Below are positions 1 through 22,000 of a stretch of 64,000 nt of DNA, in pieces. The notes beneath the pieces were generated by a model. That model saw nothing but the letters and a program-made list of their open reading frames with translations. It did not search any database and had not been told where the DNA came from. The translations under genes and the position numbers were made by a program. This DNA comes from Brachyhypopomus gauderio (taxonomy: Eukaryota > Chordata > Actinopteri > Gymnotiformes > Hypopomidae). The stretch is from NCBI RefSeq assembly GCF_052324685.1, contig NC_135211.1:14921446-14985445 (forward strand), read 5' to 3'. The stretch's first letter is position 1; each line of letters begins with the position of its first letter.

Positions 1-259
1 CACGCTAATTGTTGATTACTTGCCTATTTTGTGCATTTTTAGCACTTTGGGCAGTCTATTCACTTTACACTTTCCTGCTTATTTATTTGTGCAATTAGCA
101 GTATTTGAATTGCCAACAGCTCGTTTTCCAGAGTGTTCATAAGCAGTTACAGTTATACTCACCATCCAGTAATGCTGCATATAAGCTAGAGTGAATGAAG
201 GCAGTCAGGTTGTGATGTTACGCATAACCTTGCTCCAACTGTTTCGTCTTCTCGAGTAG

Positions 260-7298
<7,039 letters not shown>

Positions 7299-8767
7299 CA
7301 CGAGCGCCCCATCTGGAGAAACACAGGGAGGACAGACTTGTGCGAAACCTAACCTGAACAAAGCAGTAATCCACTGAGCTTGAAGAGAGGCATGCAATGT
7401 GACCCGGACTGAATGGCTAGAACACTCCTTTTACTCTGCTCACGTTTATTCAGTTTGATTGCAGTGGAGTTCTGGGAAGAGTGCTGTTTTCTGACATCAC
7501 TGGAATGGGATGCAACTGGATAGGAATTTTGGATCTCATTATAGGGAGTGATGTGCCCCGGGTCCTGTAACAGGATAGTGTGAACTGTATTAATGAGCAT
7601 AAATGCTGTGGCTGATTCCGGTCAGCTTGAGCACACACCCATTCACCCATCCCACTGGAGAAAGCTGAGTATCTTGCCACAGACCAGAGTGAAAATTGTG
7701 TCGTACTCAATCTAATGAACATGCCCGAATGAGGGCGTGTATGTGTGGGTGTGTGTGTGTGTGTGTGGGTGGGTATGTCTATGTGGGTGTGTGTGACATG
7801 CATTGAAACATCAATGTATTGCAACACCTCACGACCTCCCTTCCTCCCCACTCACACACCCTTCACCTTATGTTTTAAAATTCAGGTGCCACGTTGTTTT
7901 GGAAAGTAACCTTTTACAGTTGAATTATTACAAAAAGACCTGTTACTGTTACACTAAAATATAAAGCCGTTCGCGGGAAAGTGGAGAGTAGCTAAATGAG
8001 GATTTGACAGAGAAACATAAGATGGTCGTTTATATGTCCGGGACAATCAGGAGGAAACCATGTGTTTGGAGAGGTGTGTCCTCCAGCGCGGACTCATGCC
8101 TGTTGACAGGCTGTGAATTGAACTGGATGGCACGCTTGCACTCCCCCCCCTCCCTCCCTCCTTAGTGGTACGGCCGTGCATCCACCCAGTCACGTGATTA
8201 ACAGTTTTTTCTTCCAAACATGTTGCGGTGCTTAGCCGTGCTGCGTGACCGACCCACGGCGCCCTTCTCTCTCCCAGAACAGTCATGCATGAACTCCACA
8301 AAGATGGAGAACTCAAGACAGCTAAATGGAAACAAAGGAAGGTTCTCGTAAGAGGGTTATGTACTCCTATGGCTTGATTCACGAGCATTGCTTTTCAAGT
8401 AACACCCTGCGGGCTTTTGTGGTTGTTACATATTAATGAAAGACATTTGGTTGAAAATGTTTTTTTTTTTGCGAGAGTTCCGATTACAGTAATACGAAAC
8501 TACTAGAGCATCTAGCAGGTCCGACTGACTGAAACGCTGAAATGAAAGTAGTAGCTGTTAGCCAAGAAAGATGCTGTAGCTTGAGTTATACAGGACAGGC
8601 TGAAACTAAGTAATATGTTTATATTAACACATTCACAAAACTAAATAAATAAGTTTGATATCACGTAGTTTGAAGGTTGAAAACTAAAATGTTTACAGTT
8701 GAAAAAGTTGTCCTTTGGAATTATCTGGATTGCTGCATTAACTCTTTAACTTGTGATCTGAAATAAA
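7299..8767 (+). other. pkp3: pkp3 3' UTR and candidate polyadenylation signals
   Basis: Non-coding sequence follows the pkp3 stop codon. Two AATAAA hexamers occur at 8644-8649 and 8762-8767, both plausible cleavage signals. A GT-rich stretch lies at 7736-7795. The true 3' end cannot be fixed without transcript data. Confidence 0.4.
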
Positions 8768-11700
8768 AAGTCACACACACACACAAAGCTTTTGCATTAC
8801 CACACCCTCATTACCCCAATGGTACGTGGAGGGTATTGGTGAGAAAATTATGTGGGCTTGACCTGGACTCAGAAAGTACAGATTACCTTGTAGTCACATC
8901 ATCATCATCATGCAATATGTACCATGTGCAGCATATGTGCTGATCAAATGAGATTTCAGAGGAATTTGTTAATGCTGAAAAAACCTAAAGAGACATTCAG
9001 AGTCTCCTAAAGATAACAGCAGGGCTATCCTTCCACTCCCTGCCCCCTACAAACACTGTTTACAGACTACATGTCTATTACTGGAACACTTTGTTTTGTG
9101 AACGAATGAGACCAAACGTTTTGTCTACTAAACTATGAAGAATGATGCAAAGCAGTTCTGTAGCCACATTATTAAGACATTTTACACTACAAAATCAGGG
9201 TGATTGTGTGTGATCTGAATCTGTGATCCAGTAACAAAGAATGAAATCAACTTCTGTTCAAACAGGAAATTCCATTAGCACTAGCCAAGCCCTGACCCCA
9301 GGTCCACTGAATTTCTGTTGATGTGAAATGAAGCAGCCAGCTCAAGGAAGACATCAAAAAACAAGAGCTGAACAGGCTTTTGTGCAGAGGAATGGACCGA
9401 AATAGCCCCAGAGTGCTACGCTGACCAAATGACCAGAAGTAGGAATGGTTCACAGGGCATGAGTTTAGCACATCACAGGGTTTATTGACCAGAAGTAGCC
9501 CTTTCACTCCGAGTGTGTGTGAGTAAGAGTTCTTCCTCAGACCTGTGGGATTAAGGGAGTGTTTTGTTAAGGTATAAGAAATCTGATGTGAGTGAAAGGG
9601 TTTTTTTTTTCTTCTTCAAAAACAGCTCATCTGAGCCAAAAGAAATCTGGACATAATGGTTTAACTTGAGCTCATTTCTCATGTTTTTTATTCGAACACT
9701 CTGCAAGTCGTGGGGAGACAGAGGATGAAAGAGCACAGGAAGTGGGAGTAATGTCAAACATCCAGCCAACATCAGACTGGCTGGGCTCAGAACGTGTTAC
9801 ACTGTAAATCCTCATTAAGTTAAATATATACCAAATATTCTTCAGATTACAGTTAATTTTCAAGCAGTTACTGTGTGGTTGGTTGTGTGTGTGTGTGTGT
9901 GTGTGGGGGGGGGGTTACAAAACTACACTTATAAACTACTTACTTATAAAGTAAGAAAAGTATCATTCAGACAAGGTTTGTAATTTCTATATGAGAAGAT
10001 GGGTACTTTGGGTACAAAAAAATAACCCAACTTAGTTTTAGGAGATAGATTAATGGATAAAACACTAGACTAGTGTAAACAGAGATTGTAATTCAAAAAT
10101 TGCTGCAGTTGAGATTGAACAGTTTAACAGAAAATGTACCATCTTACCCTAAAAACAAAAAAATGGATTTGTAGATGCTTTTGAATCAGCAATGCTCTCT
10201 GTGTACATGACGCTTGAGCCAGATGGGTGGAGAGAAGCCAAATGGGTGGAGTGAAGCCAGCTGGGTGGAGTGAAGGGCTCTGGGCTTGATGACTTGCTGC
10301 TGTTGTTAACACCAAAACAAGTTTAATGAGTATTTGGTTTGTGTGTAGCTGGCCAAAATATGTGCATCCCAGTGAAAATGCCACACACCACAGCTAGAAT
10401 TATGCACTCATGAAAAACCCCCAAGGCTGTGCTTCCCCAAGTGCAACTTTTAAAGTGTTTAGTAATTTAAAGTAATTTAAAGAGACAGTAATAAATAATG
10501 TTTCAGTCACCTTGATTGGTGTGCATCATAACGTATGCATTCATACAATTAAATGAAATGCTCGAGCACAAACAAGAGTTTAAACTTGCAATGCATGTAC
10601 CTAAGCCAAAAAATACTGATGCATGTCACTTATTCAAGAATTTCACATTCAATCTCTCACCAGTTAGATGTGTGTGAAAAGAGCTTTTTGCTGTACCTTT
10701 TGTTCAAGGTTTAAGAGGAGCAGTGTTTCATGTAACCAACAGTTACTATAGAATTCGGCAGTGGGATTCAACAATTTATTGTTTTGGGTGCAAAAAAACC
10801 CCCAAAAACAGTGTAAAGAAACAACAGTGACATCTTGTGGACACTGGGTTGAAATGGCTTTATTGTGCAAACCCACATATATTAACCCTTTAATTTTATT
10901 CTATATATTCTGGCACATCTGTACAAGCTAGGCAAGATGTAAATATCAAAAAGATACACTCACCACCCACTTCAATAGGAATACAAGTACAAGGCTGATT
11001 TTTTCTGCACTGCATTGTTAACAGTGACATAGTAGTGGCACTGTTGCTTTTGTTGCGCTGGTGTGAGTTTATCAGGCTCAGCAGTGTTGAGCAGTGGAGT
11101 TTTTGCACATATTGTCACTGCTGGCTTGAGAATGGTCCAATATGCAAACAATCCAGCCAACTACAGGAAAGTAGTCAGAAAGTGGCCGACACAGACTCCA
11201 CTGCAGCAGACAGACTTAAAACTATGCATCAAAAGTTATGCAAACATGGGAGGTGTTTCCATTCAAGTGGCTGGCAAGTGCCTTTCTCAGCTAAGGGAAA
11301 GTTATTAGAGCATCCACACCACATATAAACAAACTAGCAGTGGATGGTCACAACCTGCACATCACAATCTGTGTCACAGTGAAGTAGTATCTTGACTTTC
11401 TATCAAGAGGTATAGAATTTTAAATAAACACTCATATTTTAAAGATAAAATCAAGATATTAGCTAAAATAAGTATAGCAGAGATGTAACGGAACAATAAT
11501 ATGTTGGCACTTTAGCACTCCAATTTTGTACATTGTACCATGGACTTAAGCAGAATTTTCTCACAAAAATGCAATATTTTTTCTATGTGAACAAATAAAC
11601 ATATCTAGTCAACAGCTGTATCACCTGATATAAACAAAAATATCACATAGGAAGGTTTAAATGAACCACAATTCATGTGTATATTGAAAATATGATTTGC

Positions 11701-11988
11701 TGTAAAAGACTTAGGGTATTGAATTAAGTTACAACGAATAGATAAAACAGATCATATGCACTTGGTGTGGTTATACAGCATTTAAAGCCAAAATATTCAG
11801 AGCTATATTCGATGTCAGTGCTCTTCAATCACAGTAAGCTTTACGATTTCACACCATCACATTTTCTGTAACATGTAGCTTTAAACATACAACACAATTA
11901 TAATTGAGCTCTGTTTAAACAATCCAAATCTGTACCTTCATGTGCACACATACATGATACTTACAATGTAAAGATTCAAACTAGTAAC
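8768..11988. other. Intergenic stretch between pkp3 and ano9, no gene seen
   Basis: This AT-rich sequence has no recognisable exon. It contains a GT repeat ending in a G run near 9884-9915 and a three-copy 19-bp tandem repeat at 10217-10273. In human a SIGIRR gene sits at the equivalent place; no TIR-domain coding sequence was recognised here on either strand. Confidence 0.6.
10217..10273. repeat. Three-copy 19-bp tandem repeat
   Basis: Three copies of a unit like AGCCAGATGGGTGGAGAGA are arranged head to tail, with one to three differences between copies. Confidence 0.85.
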
Positions 11989-13478
11989 AGGGCTCTCACA
12001 TCTTGCTTAACATCAAATTCAAGGACCTTTAAATGACTTTTCAGGAACAACTTCTTCAAATTCAAGGACTGGCAGCATTTACCTGCTGCGACCCCTGAAT
12101 ATGTTATCAAAAAACGATGTTAATACAATGCAAATTCAAAAGACTGAATGTCTTTCAAATGACTGAATTAGCATTTTCCGTGCATTACATTACGTGCAGA
12201 TTCAATGAAAACTTCACTCACACTCATGTGACTGGCAATTTACCTGTGAGAAGGTGGCACGTGGCTACATGCATGTTAACTACGTACAGGGAAAACTAGA
12301 ATGTTGTGCCGATTGAACAAATTAATTTCGCCAATAAAATCTACAGGAGAATGACCGAACTCATACTGGTGTAAGTCAGCATAGGCCCTGCAGAATCAAT
12401 GTAATTTTAAATGAACTTGTGCTGGCAAAATAAGGACACAATGACAGCAGACAAAAATACAAAAACATAATAATAATAATAATAATACACATATGCAAAT
12501 ACACATACACATACATACACATGACGAGATTAGAACAATACATTTCTAGAGATATGGTGTGAGATGATTCTGGCCTTTTTCGAGTTTTTTAATATACTTA
12601 ATGAAGATTAATATGATTTAAATTCCATCATAAAGTAGAGCAAGGAGGGCTTATGACACCTCCGCTTAATGTACTGAATGTGGTATTTTGCTAAAAGTAC
12701 GACTACATTTATGGCATCAGAGAAATCCGAACTTGAGTTTTCCGCATAGAATAAAATGGTATCAACATCAAAAGAAGGAATGTTAAGTTTGAGATTAATC
12801 CAGTTTCTAATGTCCATGCAAAAACTTTGTGAATACTGACCAGAGAATCATCTTCTGACTTACAAAAGGCACATGAATCAACATCAAATTTAAATATTCT
12901 TTCAAGAAACATCTTATTTATTATTTTGAAGTGAGTCTCTCACTTTAGGAGATTTGGGCCATTTGACAAATTTGGAATGAGCAAAAGCCATTGTGATTTT
13001 ATAATTTGTATTAGGATGTTTTTAGAAAGAATCTCTATTATATTCATAGCAAATCTTTTATATCATACCATCATTGATAGTCACCTCTGAATATAAAATG
13101 ACATTTCTGATTAACTGAATCAATGCTAAATGAATCGCTTTGCAGACCTTCTTCAAATCTTCATAACTATCATATCAGAACACATTTTTCAACAAAGGAT
13201 GAGAAGTTTAAAAGATCTTCATGACGATCTAAAAGATTCTTCACAAATATACCTTTTCATACCAATCTTTTCTAAATATTGACTTCCTATCAACTGTGAC
13301 TGCCCTGTTATTCGTTGACAGTGGTCTTCATCTATGTGAAATTTTAAACACTCCAAAATATTCAAGGACCTTCAAGGATGGTTGTCTTTTTATGCCTGTT
13401 TTCAAAAACTTTCCAGGGCCTTGAACTTATTTCAGATTCACACACTTTCAAGGATTTCAAGTACTGGTGGGAACCCTG
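11989..13478. mobile_element. hAT-like element with LINE material inside
   Basis: The left end CAGGGCTCTCACATCTTGC and the reverse complement of the right end CAGGGTTCCCACCAGTACTT are inverted. Both are followed inside by a TTCAAGGACCTT-like subterminal motif. The CAGGG start is typical of hAT ends. A flanking TAGTAA is shared on both sides but the expected 8-bp duplication is not exact. The interior includes an L1-like remnant on the minus strand, annotated separately. Confidence 0.6.
12560..13345 (-). mobile_element. L1/Tx1-like LINE fragment, ORF2 C-terminal end, broken
   Basis: Reading the minus strand, the fragment contains the CAFCKSEDDSL cysteine motif. After a frameshift it continues with MDIRNWINLKLN and VVLLAKYHIQYIKRR. 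This order (cysteine motif, then a helical LLAKYHI segment) matches the C-terminal end of fish L1/Tx1-type ORF2. There are several frame breaks, so the copy is inactive. The family call is from motif memory only. Confidence 0.5.
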
Positions 13479-14022
13479 TAGTAAACAGCAAACAAAAGGT
13501 ACATGGGATAAATCTGCTGGTGGCACTCACTACTTAATGGTTTCCATTATATGCCTACCATACGTGACTGGCCACCACTGCCACCAAGAGGGGAAGACCT
13601 GCACTGCACCCAGGTTAAGGGAAAGCAGGCAGATGTAAACCTGCATTTTAGTGAGTTATTCTCACCCTAGCCCTTGGTCTTATGACAGATAACCGTCCCC
13701 GTGGCGATGAGATCATAAACAAACAATACAAATGACTCAATCACAATCACTTCAGTTAAGGACAGCAGGAAGCAGGGACGTGTGCAATCATAATCAGTGG
13801 CCATGTAAACTTAGCCCTCCTAATCCCTTTAAATGACTGTGTAAACCATGCAGTGAGATGGGCACCTGTTCTCATTCACATCCCACCCCAAAAACTCCCC
13901 ATTCAAATTCCTAATGCACTGTAAGAAAACAAACAAAAAAGGACACATAAAATATAAACAAAACACTGATCTTAATCAATGCTATTCTGAATTTGTTGAC
14001 TGAAAAATTGATTACAAAAACA

Positions 14023-14028
14023 TTTATT
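14023..14028 (-). promoter_or_regulatory. ano9: Candidate ano9 polyadenylation signal
   Basis: TTTATT on the plus strand is AATAAA on the minus strand, about 700 bases after the ano9 stop codon. No transcript evidence is available; other signals are possible. Confidence 0.3.
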
Positions 14029-14732
14029 CACAACGTTTAAAAACATTTGAAATACTTTACATGTTTAAAAATTTTATGACTTTTTGTCATAAAATGTTTT
14101 TCACAAAACAAGCCTTTAGACTATGAACTAAAATGGAAATCCAATGGATATTACAGTATTAAGGGCAGTTAAGGCATGACAAATGGGCTCTGGTACCCAG
14201 CCAAGTCACAAAACATGTTTTAAAACACGTTCTTTCATTCCCCTCTCCCATCTAATCACGTCAGACAGGATGGAGTCTTTGAAGTGGCCTAGCCTCTGTC
14301 TGGTGGTTGCTCCAGATTAAGGGAGAGACATCTGATTAGACCTTCAGGGATTAAACATCTGTGGACCTGCTGTCAAATTGTTCTGCAATTTCCCTGAAAC
14401 AACAGAACAGAAAGCCCACTTCAGACTCATGGAGAGGTGTCCGACCAACACTCATGTTACAGAAGGACGCTACTCACAAACGATGTGTAATTAATCTTAT
14501 CTGTATGCGCTGTGAGCATGCTAACCGATTTCAAATGTTCCAGCATTGTCTGGGTTCTGATGAATCACAATATTCGCAACAAAACTGGTTCAACACAGGC
14601 AAAATAATGCAGCCTAATCTTAAAACCACATCACAGCAAGCACTCGTCAAAGTGCATGTGGTCCATTCCAAGGCACAATCACAACACACGGAGTCATTAA
14701 CACTCAGGACCAAAACGTTGCGTCTGAATTAC

Positions 14733-16007
14733 TCACTGTAGCTCATGCTTCAGCCGGACCATTCTGTCCTGCAGCCTATGGTTCTTCACTACCGTCGGGT
14801 TGTCGGGTACAAACCAGGCAACGATGAACTTGCACAACAGTATAACATGCTGCAGAGGAGACAGGGAATAAAGCACCAAAGGAATCACTTACACTATAAT
14901 GTAACATTCAGAAATGTAAGTGACAATGGAAGAAAGTTGCTGAGTGGCATTTAACATAATCTCACCAGGGTAATGTGCTCATTTAACCTGGTAGCGTTCA
15001 GCAATTATTTTAATTAGTAGTTATTATTGGATCACATTTGTCAAATATGTCAGACTAAGAAGCCTGACTTGGGATCAGCTTGTACCTGTTAAATCTCCAT
15101 AACTGAAGGAACTTTAACAAGGACAGCTGATCCCAAAACACTATTGTCACTCTGAAACGCGGAATGCAGTAGCGCAGCATTAGAACTCGCCTGGAACGTT
15201 TTCCCCTGATGTCCAAGATGCTAAATATCCCAGTAATGAACTGAGATGACCTGAGATGGTCTCATACTGGTGTGCCCAGCCCTAACAAACGTACCTCAAA
15301 CAGGATGACAAAGGCGAAGCGTACAGCCAGTATGAGCCAGAAGTGGGAGGTGAGACTGTGGTCGTCATCATTGCGGTAGTCCCTGTAGCTGAGGATCAAG
15401 GACACATCTTTTACCCGGGCTGTCCGTGCACCAGAGCACACGGGCTCGCTTCTGCCTTGGCGCCTGTGCCCTTCAGCACCCGAGCACAGGAGCGAACGTT
15501 CCTTATGTATGGGTCACGGACAGGCTCACCTGCACTGAGTGATATTGAACCCGCTGGGTGAAATCATCTGTGAGGGCATGAAGTCTTTGCGTACACTTTC
15601 CTCCGACATGTACGCGGTGCTGAGGGTGTAGGCGATGAAGCCCTCCATACAGCTGAAAACGTTTGATTAAAATGTTGTCGAACACTCAGGATAAACACAG
15701 CGTGAAAGAATGCAGGCTCTACATATTAAAGCTTATTTATCGCATGACTTTGAAAAGTAAACGTGGTCTATCTTGATTCAGGTGTGCAAAAGATGAAAAC
15801 ACACAAAACTCCCACAAAACCATAAACGGGTAAAACGTTTCTGATACTGACTGCATGTCTGTCGATGTCCCATTGGCACATGGCCCATAATAGTAGCGAT
15901 AAATCAGACGAGGGACAAAGTCTGAGGAGATGCCGATCACCAGTCCATTGGCAATGACTGCCATAACGCCAATTACCTCCAAGACAGGAGTCCACACACC
16001 TGAGGAT

Positions 16008-16041
<34 letters not shown>

Positions 16042-19000
16042 CAGGCAGTATGACACTGTAAGCACCAATACTTTTTCTATCCTTTGTCAGTCAGTACAAA
16101 CACATTTGCGCATAAATCATAGCTCACCAATGTCGTTGGTTTTCAGTGGCACGATGCGTCGTTCCAGACGCAACATTTTGATGGCATCCAGGCGGATCTC
16201 AAATATGTTATTGATGAGGGATAATAATGGAGCCAGGGGGAATGCAGCCACAAAGATGGTGGTGAAACTGAACTGAATCACTGCAAAGTGGAGAGAGCAG
16301 GTTAGAGGTGTGAATGAAGAGCTCAGTACTGTACAGTGTACAACACAAGGAAGGAGACCATTTGGCTTTATTTTTATTAGTTCCAGTATAGCATAATATC
16401 ACTTATTTATGAAGAAATAATAAGTAATATACACTGATTGACTATTTTATTAGAGACACCTGGCTTTTCACAGCTGGAGCTTCCCTATATGGAAATCAGA
16501 CATGAAGCCCCACAATACAACAAATTAGGTGAGCACGTTTTCTATAGATGAGTGAATTTGGCAACTCCCAAACTTGTGGGGCTGTGGAGAGTACACCACG
16601 AATGTTGTGACCGAACAAAAACACCAAGAGAAAGGGGATCCTGTGGATGTAAACAACTCATCAATTAAAGGGGTGAGGGGAGGACGTCATGACGACCAGA
16701 CCAGCAGATTGTGGTTAAACACGATGCTGGTACCAATGTGTCTAAATGTGTGATGTCCATGACACAAACAAACAAGGCTTCTATAGGAAGATCGATTACA
16801 GATCCCTCCGGTTGTGTCGCATGACAAAACGCACAGCTCACTGTTCAGTAATTCGAGCACCACTGCTGTCTAAAGGCTAGAATCCAGCGGGAAAAAAAGA
16901 GCTTAAAAATATAATCACTGAGCAGGGGAGAAACATTGCCTGGTCAGATGAATCCAGACTTCTGCTGTTAATGCGAGGGTCAGAATCTGTTGCAAGCATC
17001 ATGGATCGAGGAGTCCTTCCTGACAGGTGTGCACAGTTCAGGCAGGTTGAACTACGGTGTGGAGAATGTTTTCTAGGCACACCCTGTGACCTCTGACACC
17101 TGTGGATCATTGATTGAACAGTAGGGCTTACCTAAGCATGTTGGTCAGTGAAGTTCATGCCTTTATCCCGTCTTTACACTATGGCAGATTGACACTTTCT
17201 GCAGGACAATGCACCATACCATAAGAGTGGCTCCAGGAAGGAGACAGTGAGTTTTCTTTGCTTCCCTGACCTTCACAGACCCCAGACCTTTATCCTACAG
17301 AACATCTCTGTGATGAGGAAGAACAAGCTGTTCAGAGCATGTCGGTACCTCTGTCTGATCTGCAGAGGCTGCATGTCTGCATGGGCCTTGATTCCTGTAG
17401 AACGATTTCATCACCTAGTGATGTCTATGCTGATCTGCGAAGGCTACAGGGGGTCCAATGCTCCACTAGATGGGGTGTCTCTAATAAACTGGCCAGGTCA
17501 TTCAGTGTATAATTACTGACAATTTTAATGGTCTTGTCATTTTAAAAACCTATGTAATAGAATAATGTCACTACTTTTCCATCCTCCTATTTTAGTTTGT
17601 GAAACAAAAATCGTTCATATTTTGATGCCTAGTGAGATTTGTCACCTCTGTTCACATTGGTTAAGGGAGAGTGCAATGAGAGAGCAAAACACAACTGGGG
17701 AAGAGTGGAAATGTGTGAGCGGACCTTCAACACACCTACCCATCTCCAAGTATTCATTGAACAGGCTGAATGCATCGACAGTGTTCAGGTGATAGTTTCT
17801 CAACCAATCACGAAGGTTGCAAATCTCACACGGGTTCACATCTGGTCCGACATTTCGACATGCCTTCCTGTAGCAGTTCCCACAATTCCTGAGCTGCTTC
17901 TTAATTGCGGTCTTCTTCATAAAGCGTTTAAACCAACTGTGGAGAAGGTGGAGCGGGGGGGGGGGGGGGGGGGGGCAGAAAAATACCTCAAGAAAATGCA
18001 CAGACACACCAAAGTACAGTGACACCTAAAATAGTTTCATATAAACCATATCTGGATTTCCACATGAATGAGCTCAAACCAGGAGTTATGCAGAAAGTAA
18101 CTCAGGAACTACACAAGGCAATGTGGCTTACGGCACAGTGAACTCAAAGATGTTGTTGACGGTTTGTTTCAGGACCAGGATTATGGCCATCTGGATGAAG
18201 AGGTCAGTGAGACAGCCACTGGGGTGACACTAGAATACCACAGACAGAGAATCTCAGCTCAACACACCGCAGGTGTCACATGTAGACATGTTGTCACATG
18301 TTCTCAGCTCAACACACCGCTGGTGTCACATGTAGACATGTTGTCACATGTTCCCAGCTCAACACACCGCTGGTGTCACATGTAGACATGTCACATGATC
18401 CTCAGCTTGTCTACCGTAGAACATGTGACTACAACAGTGTGCCAACGTGAATTTCAACATTTCATAAAGATGTGTAAGGTATAAATCCTACCTCCTCCAG
18501 TCTCAGTTTCCCTGCTATCCTCACATAATTTCCTGGGTAGCCATTAATCCTGAACAAAAAAGTGAATAATCACTTACTCAGCTGACTGATCAATGGTAGA
18601 TCTAGATACAGCCTGCACATCTAATCATATGCTGTGGTGTGTGTGCAGAGGTTTCAGGAAATGATGTCGAGATCAGTGAAGCCTTCAGATGTGTATACCA
18701 ATATGCTTTACCTGCCCAGGAAGAATGCCACGTAGATGAGGGAAGAGAAAAGGGTAAAGAACTGGAAAGTGAACATCTTCACAGTGAAGCTCCTCTCTGC
18801 AGACGACGAGCGGAGGTTCTCTGCGGGGCCGCGCGGCAACAATCACAGAACCATGCAGAATAAGGAACACACGCTGGATAAGTCACAAAACCGTTCAGAC
18901 GCGCTCACCTCTGCACACTGTGCAGACATGGAGACACGTGATGCAGTGAAACAGCTCATCTGGAGTGTGAGAGCGGATCTACTCAACACCATCCCACTGC

Positions 19001-22000
19001 TGAACACAGGCCAAGTAGCACATTTTAATTATAATGCAAGACGGACTTGTACATTTCTCCCATTCTACGTACCTATTTTACACAGCTTTAAGGCCATGAA
19101 TTTGTTCACCTGCAAAAAGATAAAAATGCGACACTTGAAATCCCAAATCTGCTTTCTTTATCCCTTTCAATGAATAAACATGGCTGTAAATAACAAGCTA
19201 CTGAAGTGATAAGCAGTTTTTACATGAACAGATTGCCCCTCTTAAAACACTTGCAAGCGAAGAAGTACACCAAGTACACATATGATGTGGCATGGGAATA
19301 TTCTTAAGTACTTAATGTAACAGATTACTCTATCCGTTGGTCAATCTTAAGGCATCCTTCCCTTTATGACCCAGTGAATCTAATTATGTGGCTAAGGAAA
19401 ACATGGTGGACGTCTGTATAGTGCCAGCCGTCCTTGGTTGGCTCTCCTTACGTGAGTCATGACCAGTATAGCGATGTAGTGCAAAACAGCCCCCAGCATC
19501 ACAGATATCACATTGGAGTTATCACTCAGAAACTTCCAGTCGGATTCTGACAGAATCATGGCGGCCCACACCCGGAAGATCACCAGGCCGTGGGTCAGGC
19601 CGATGATCAGCAACAACTAGGCAAAGCAGCACACAAGAGGCACATTACACATCTGTTACAACACAGATACATATTATAGCTTCATACTATACTACAAACA
19701 CTAGATTACTTCAATCAATCAAATTTTATTTATATAGCGCTTTTTACAACAGTTGTTGTCACAAAGCAATTACTTACAATGAATTAATACTGTGTGTAGA
19801 ATATATTAGGCAATTGATCAATACTATGGTGCGATTAAATAAGAAAGCACGTTTGCTCTTGAACTATCCAGGAACTGCACTTGAATTTTATTTTATAGCA
19901 TTATATTGTATTAGTTTGTATCTCTAAATCTAGGTTTTACTACTGACTCATTTCTAAATTTAAGCATAATTTTGGACTGTAGAGAACTAAGCACTTTTCT
20001 GTCACTTTGGATCAAAGCGTCTGCTAATTGCCATAATTGTCAATGTAATGAACTACGGGCAGGCGACAGGAATGGCAAGCACCTGACCTCAGACTGATGA
20101 GTAACGGTCCACTCTCACACACCCACACACTCCCTCACTACGCTCTCCTTTCCACATAAACCGAATGAACAAGGTGACCGTCAGCGGTGTGACTGGTTCA
20201 ATATGTACTTACCACCAGGGAGCCCAGAAGGACCACGATGGTGTTTTGCAGGTAAGAGTGCTCGTTTTCCTTGGGTTTACAATGCGGGTCATTCACGATC
20301 ATGAGGATTAGCTCCTCCTGTGGACACCAACACAGGTCCTCTGGTCAGAGATGGCTGAGATATTAGCAGCAGGTCCAAACTCGGGTTCTAGCAGGTTCTA
20401 AAGAATGAACAAAAATGGTACAGTACCTCATTGTCGTTCCAGTCGAACATATTCCACCTGGTGATGTATAGCGATCGATGTCTCTTCCACAGCTCCAGAA
20501 ATACAGTGGCTAATTCAAAACATTTCAATGTGTTATCAAGCATCACTTATGGCCTAAATGTATTTGTGTTTACAGTGATGAAAAAACCATGAGAGGAAAC
20601 CCCACATACCCCAAATAGCCATGAACATTGCAAAGGCGACAGTTCCTTCATTGTCAAACAGATGGCTCATCTAAATGATAAGAGCAACATATGGCACAAG
20701 GTTCTTCAGTGCCACACTGAATAATGTGGTCTCTCTTAACATAAAAGTGATTGTTCATGCATTTTCTCAGTAAGAAGGTCTAAAGGCAACAGGTGGTACA
20801 GGTGTCCTGGGTTTGAATCACCTACCTTGGCATAAATACAGGTGTCAGACAGTTGCCACGCATGACACTGTTTATCACATCTTGGACACATAGTAATGTT
20901 GGACTCACAGACCTCTTTTCTGTAACGCATATGCACACACACGTCTACATAAATAAAGATCCATGTTGCAATTCTACCTTTTTTCATCCATATCTTGACA
21001 TTAGGCCTGTCACGATAACAAAATTTTCAGAACGATATATTGTCCCAGAAATTATTGCGATAAACGATAATATTGTCATTTTAAAGTGCCATTATAGAAT
21101 TTTTTCTTGCTTCTGGGCTCCCCAAAGGAGCTTTAAGACAATGTGCCACAATAATATTATAGTAGCATAATAATACAATTACACCAGTTTGCAGTAATGT
21201 AATGTATTGTAAAGCTCATGTATGGGGTCATATTTGAGCTTGACCACATATATGTAGTGACTTTAATCTCCTTCAGAATGCCATCATTCACTTCATTATA
21301 TAAGGTTGGAATGGCAGTTTGGGAGATATAGGTTTTCTTTGGCAGTTCATACTGCTTGTCAAATCTTTGCAGCATGTTTATAAATGATTTCTTTTCGACC
21401 GTATTTAACGGCAGCATCTCTTTGGGTATATATCGAGTTAAGCCTGGTTTATACTTGACGCATCACGAGGGTCCGCGCGGGGAAAATGATGTAATCGCGG
21501 TGGCTCCGCATTATTTAATGGTGGTTTATTTTCAAAACGCCCAATCTTAACGTCTTCACGTTCTCTCATGTTTCCTCCTGGAATTACAAGAGGCTCGTAT
21601 TTGGTAATGTAATACAAAAGAACTGTTCAGTCAGACAGATATTTGTTGTGAAACAAACAAATTCCAGCACTTTTCAAACCTGAAACACAAAGCAACATTA
21701 AAATTCGTCAGGTAAATGTTAATTCTCCTGTTTTTGAGGGGTATTTCTTTAAACTGCCACATATCGTTTCGAACAACAATGAATGTGACGCGGAAAGTAT
21801 GAACGCTTCCGCCGTTCGCGGAGGTTTGCGCGAAGTGTGCGGAGTCGCGCGCTACGGTCACTGTAATAAACAACCATTAAATAATGTGATAAAAAGCGAA
21901 TCATTTCGAGTCCTATTAGCCTCTAATACGTTCTCGCGAGTTAACACATCTCCACCTGTGTGTGTGTGGAGTAGGGGTGGGCGGATCGATATTTATATTG

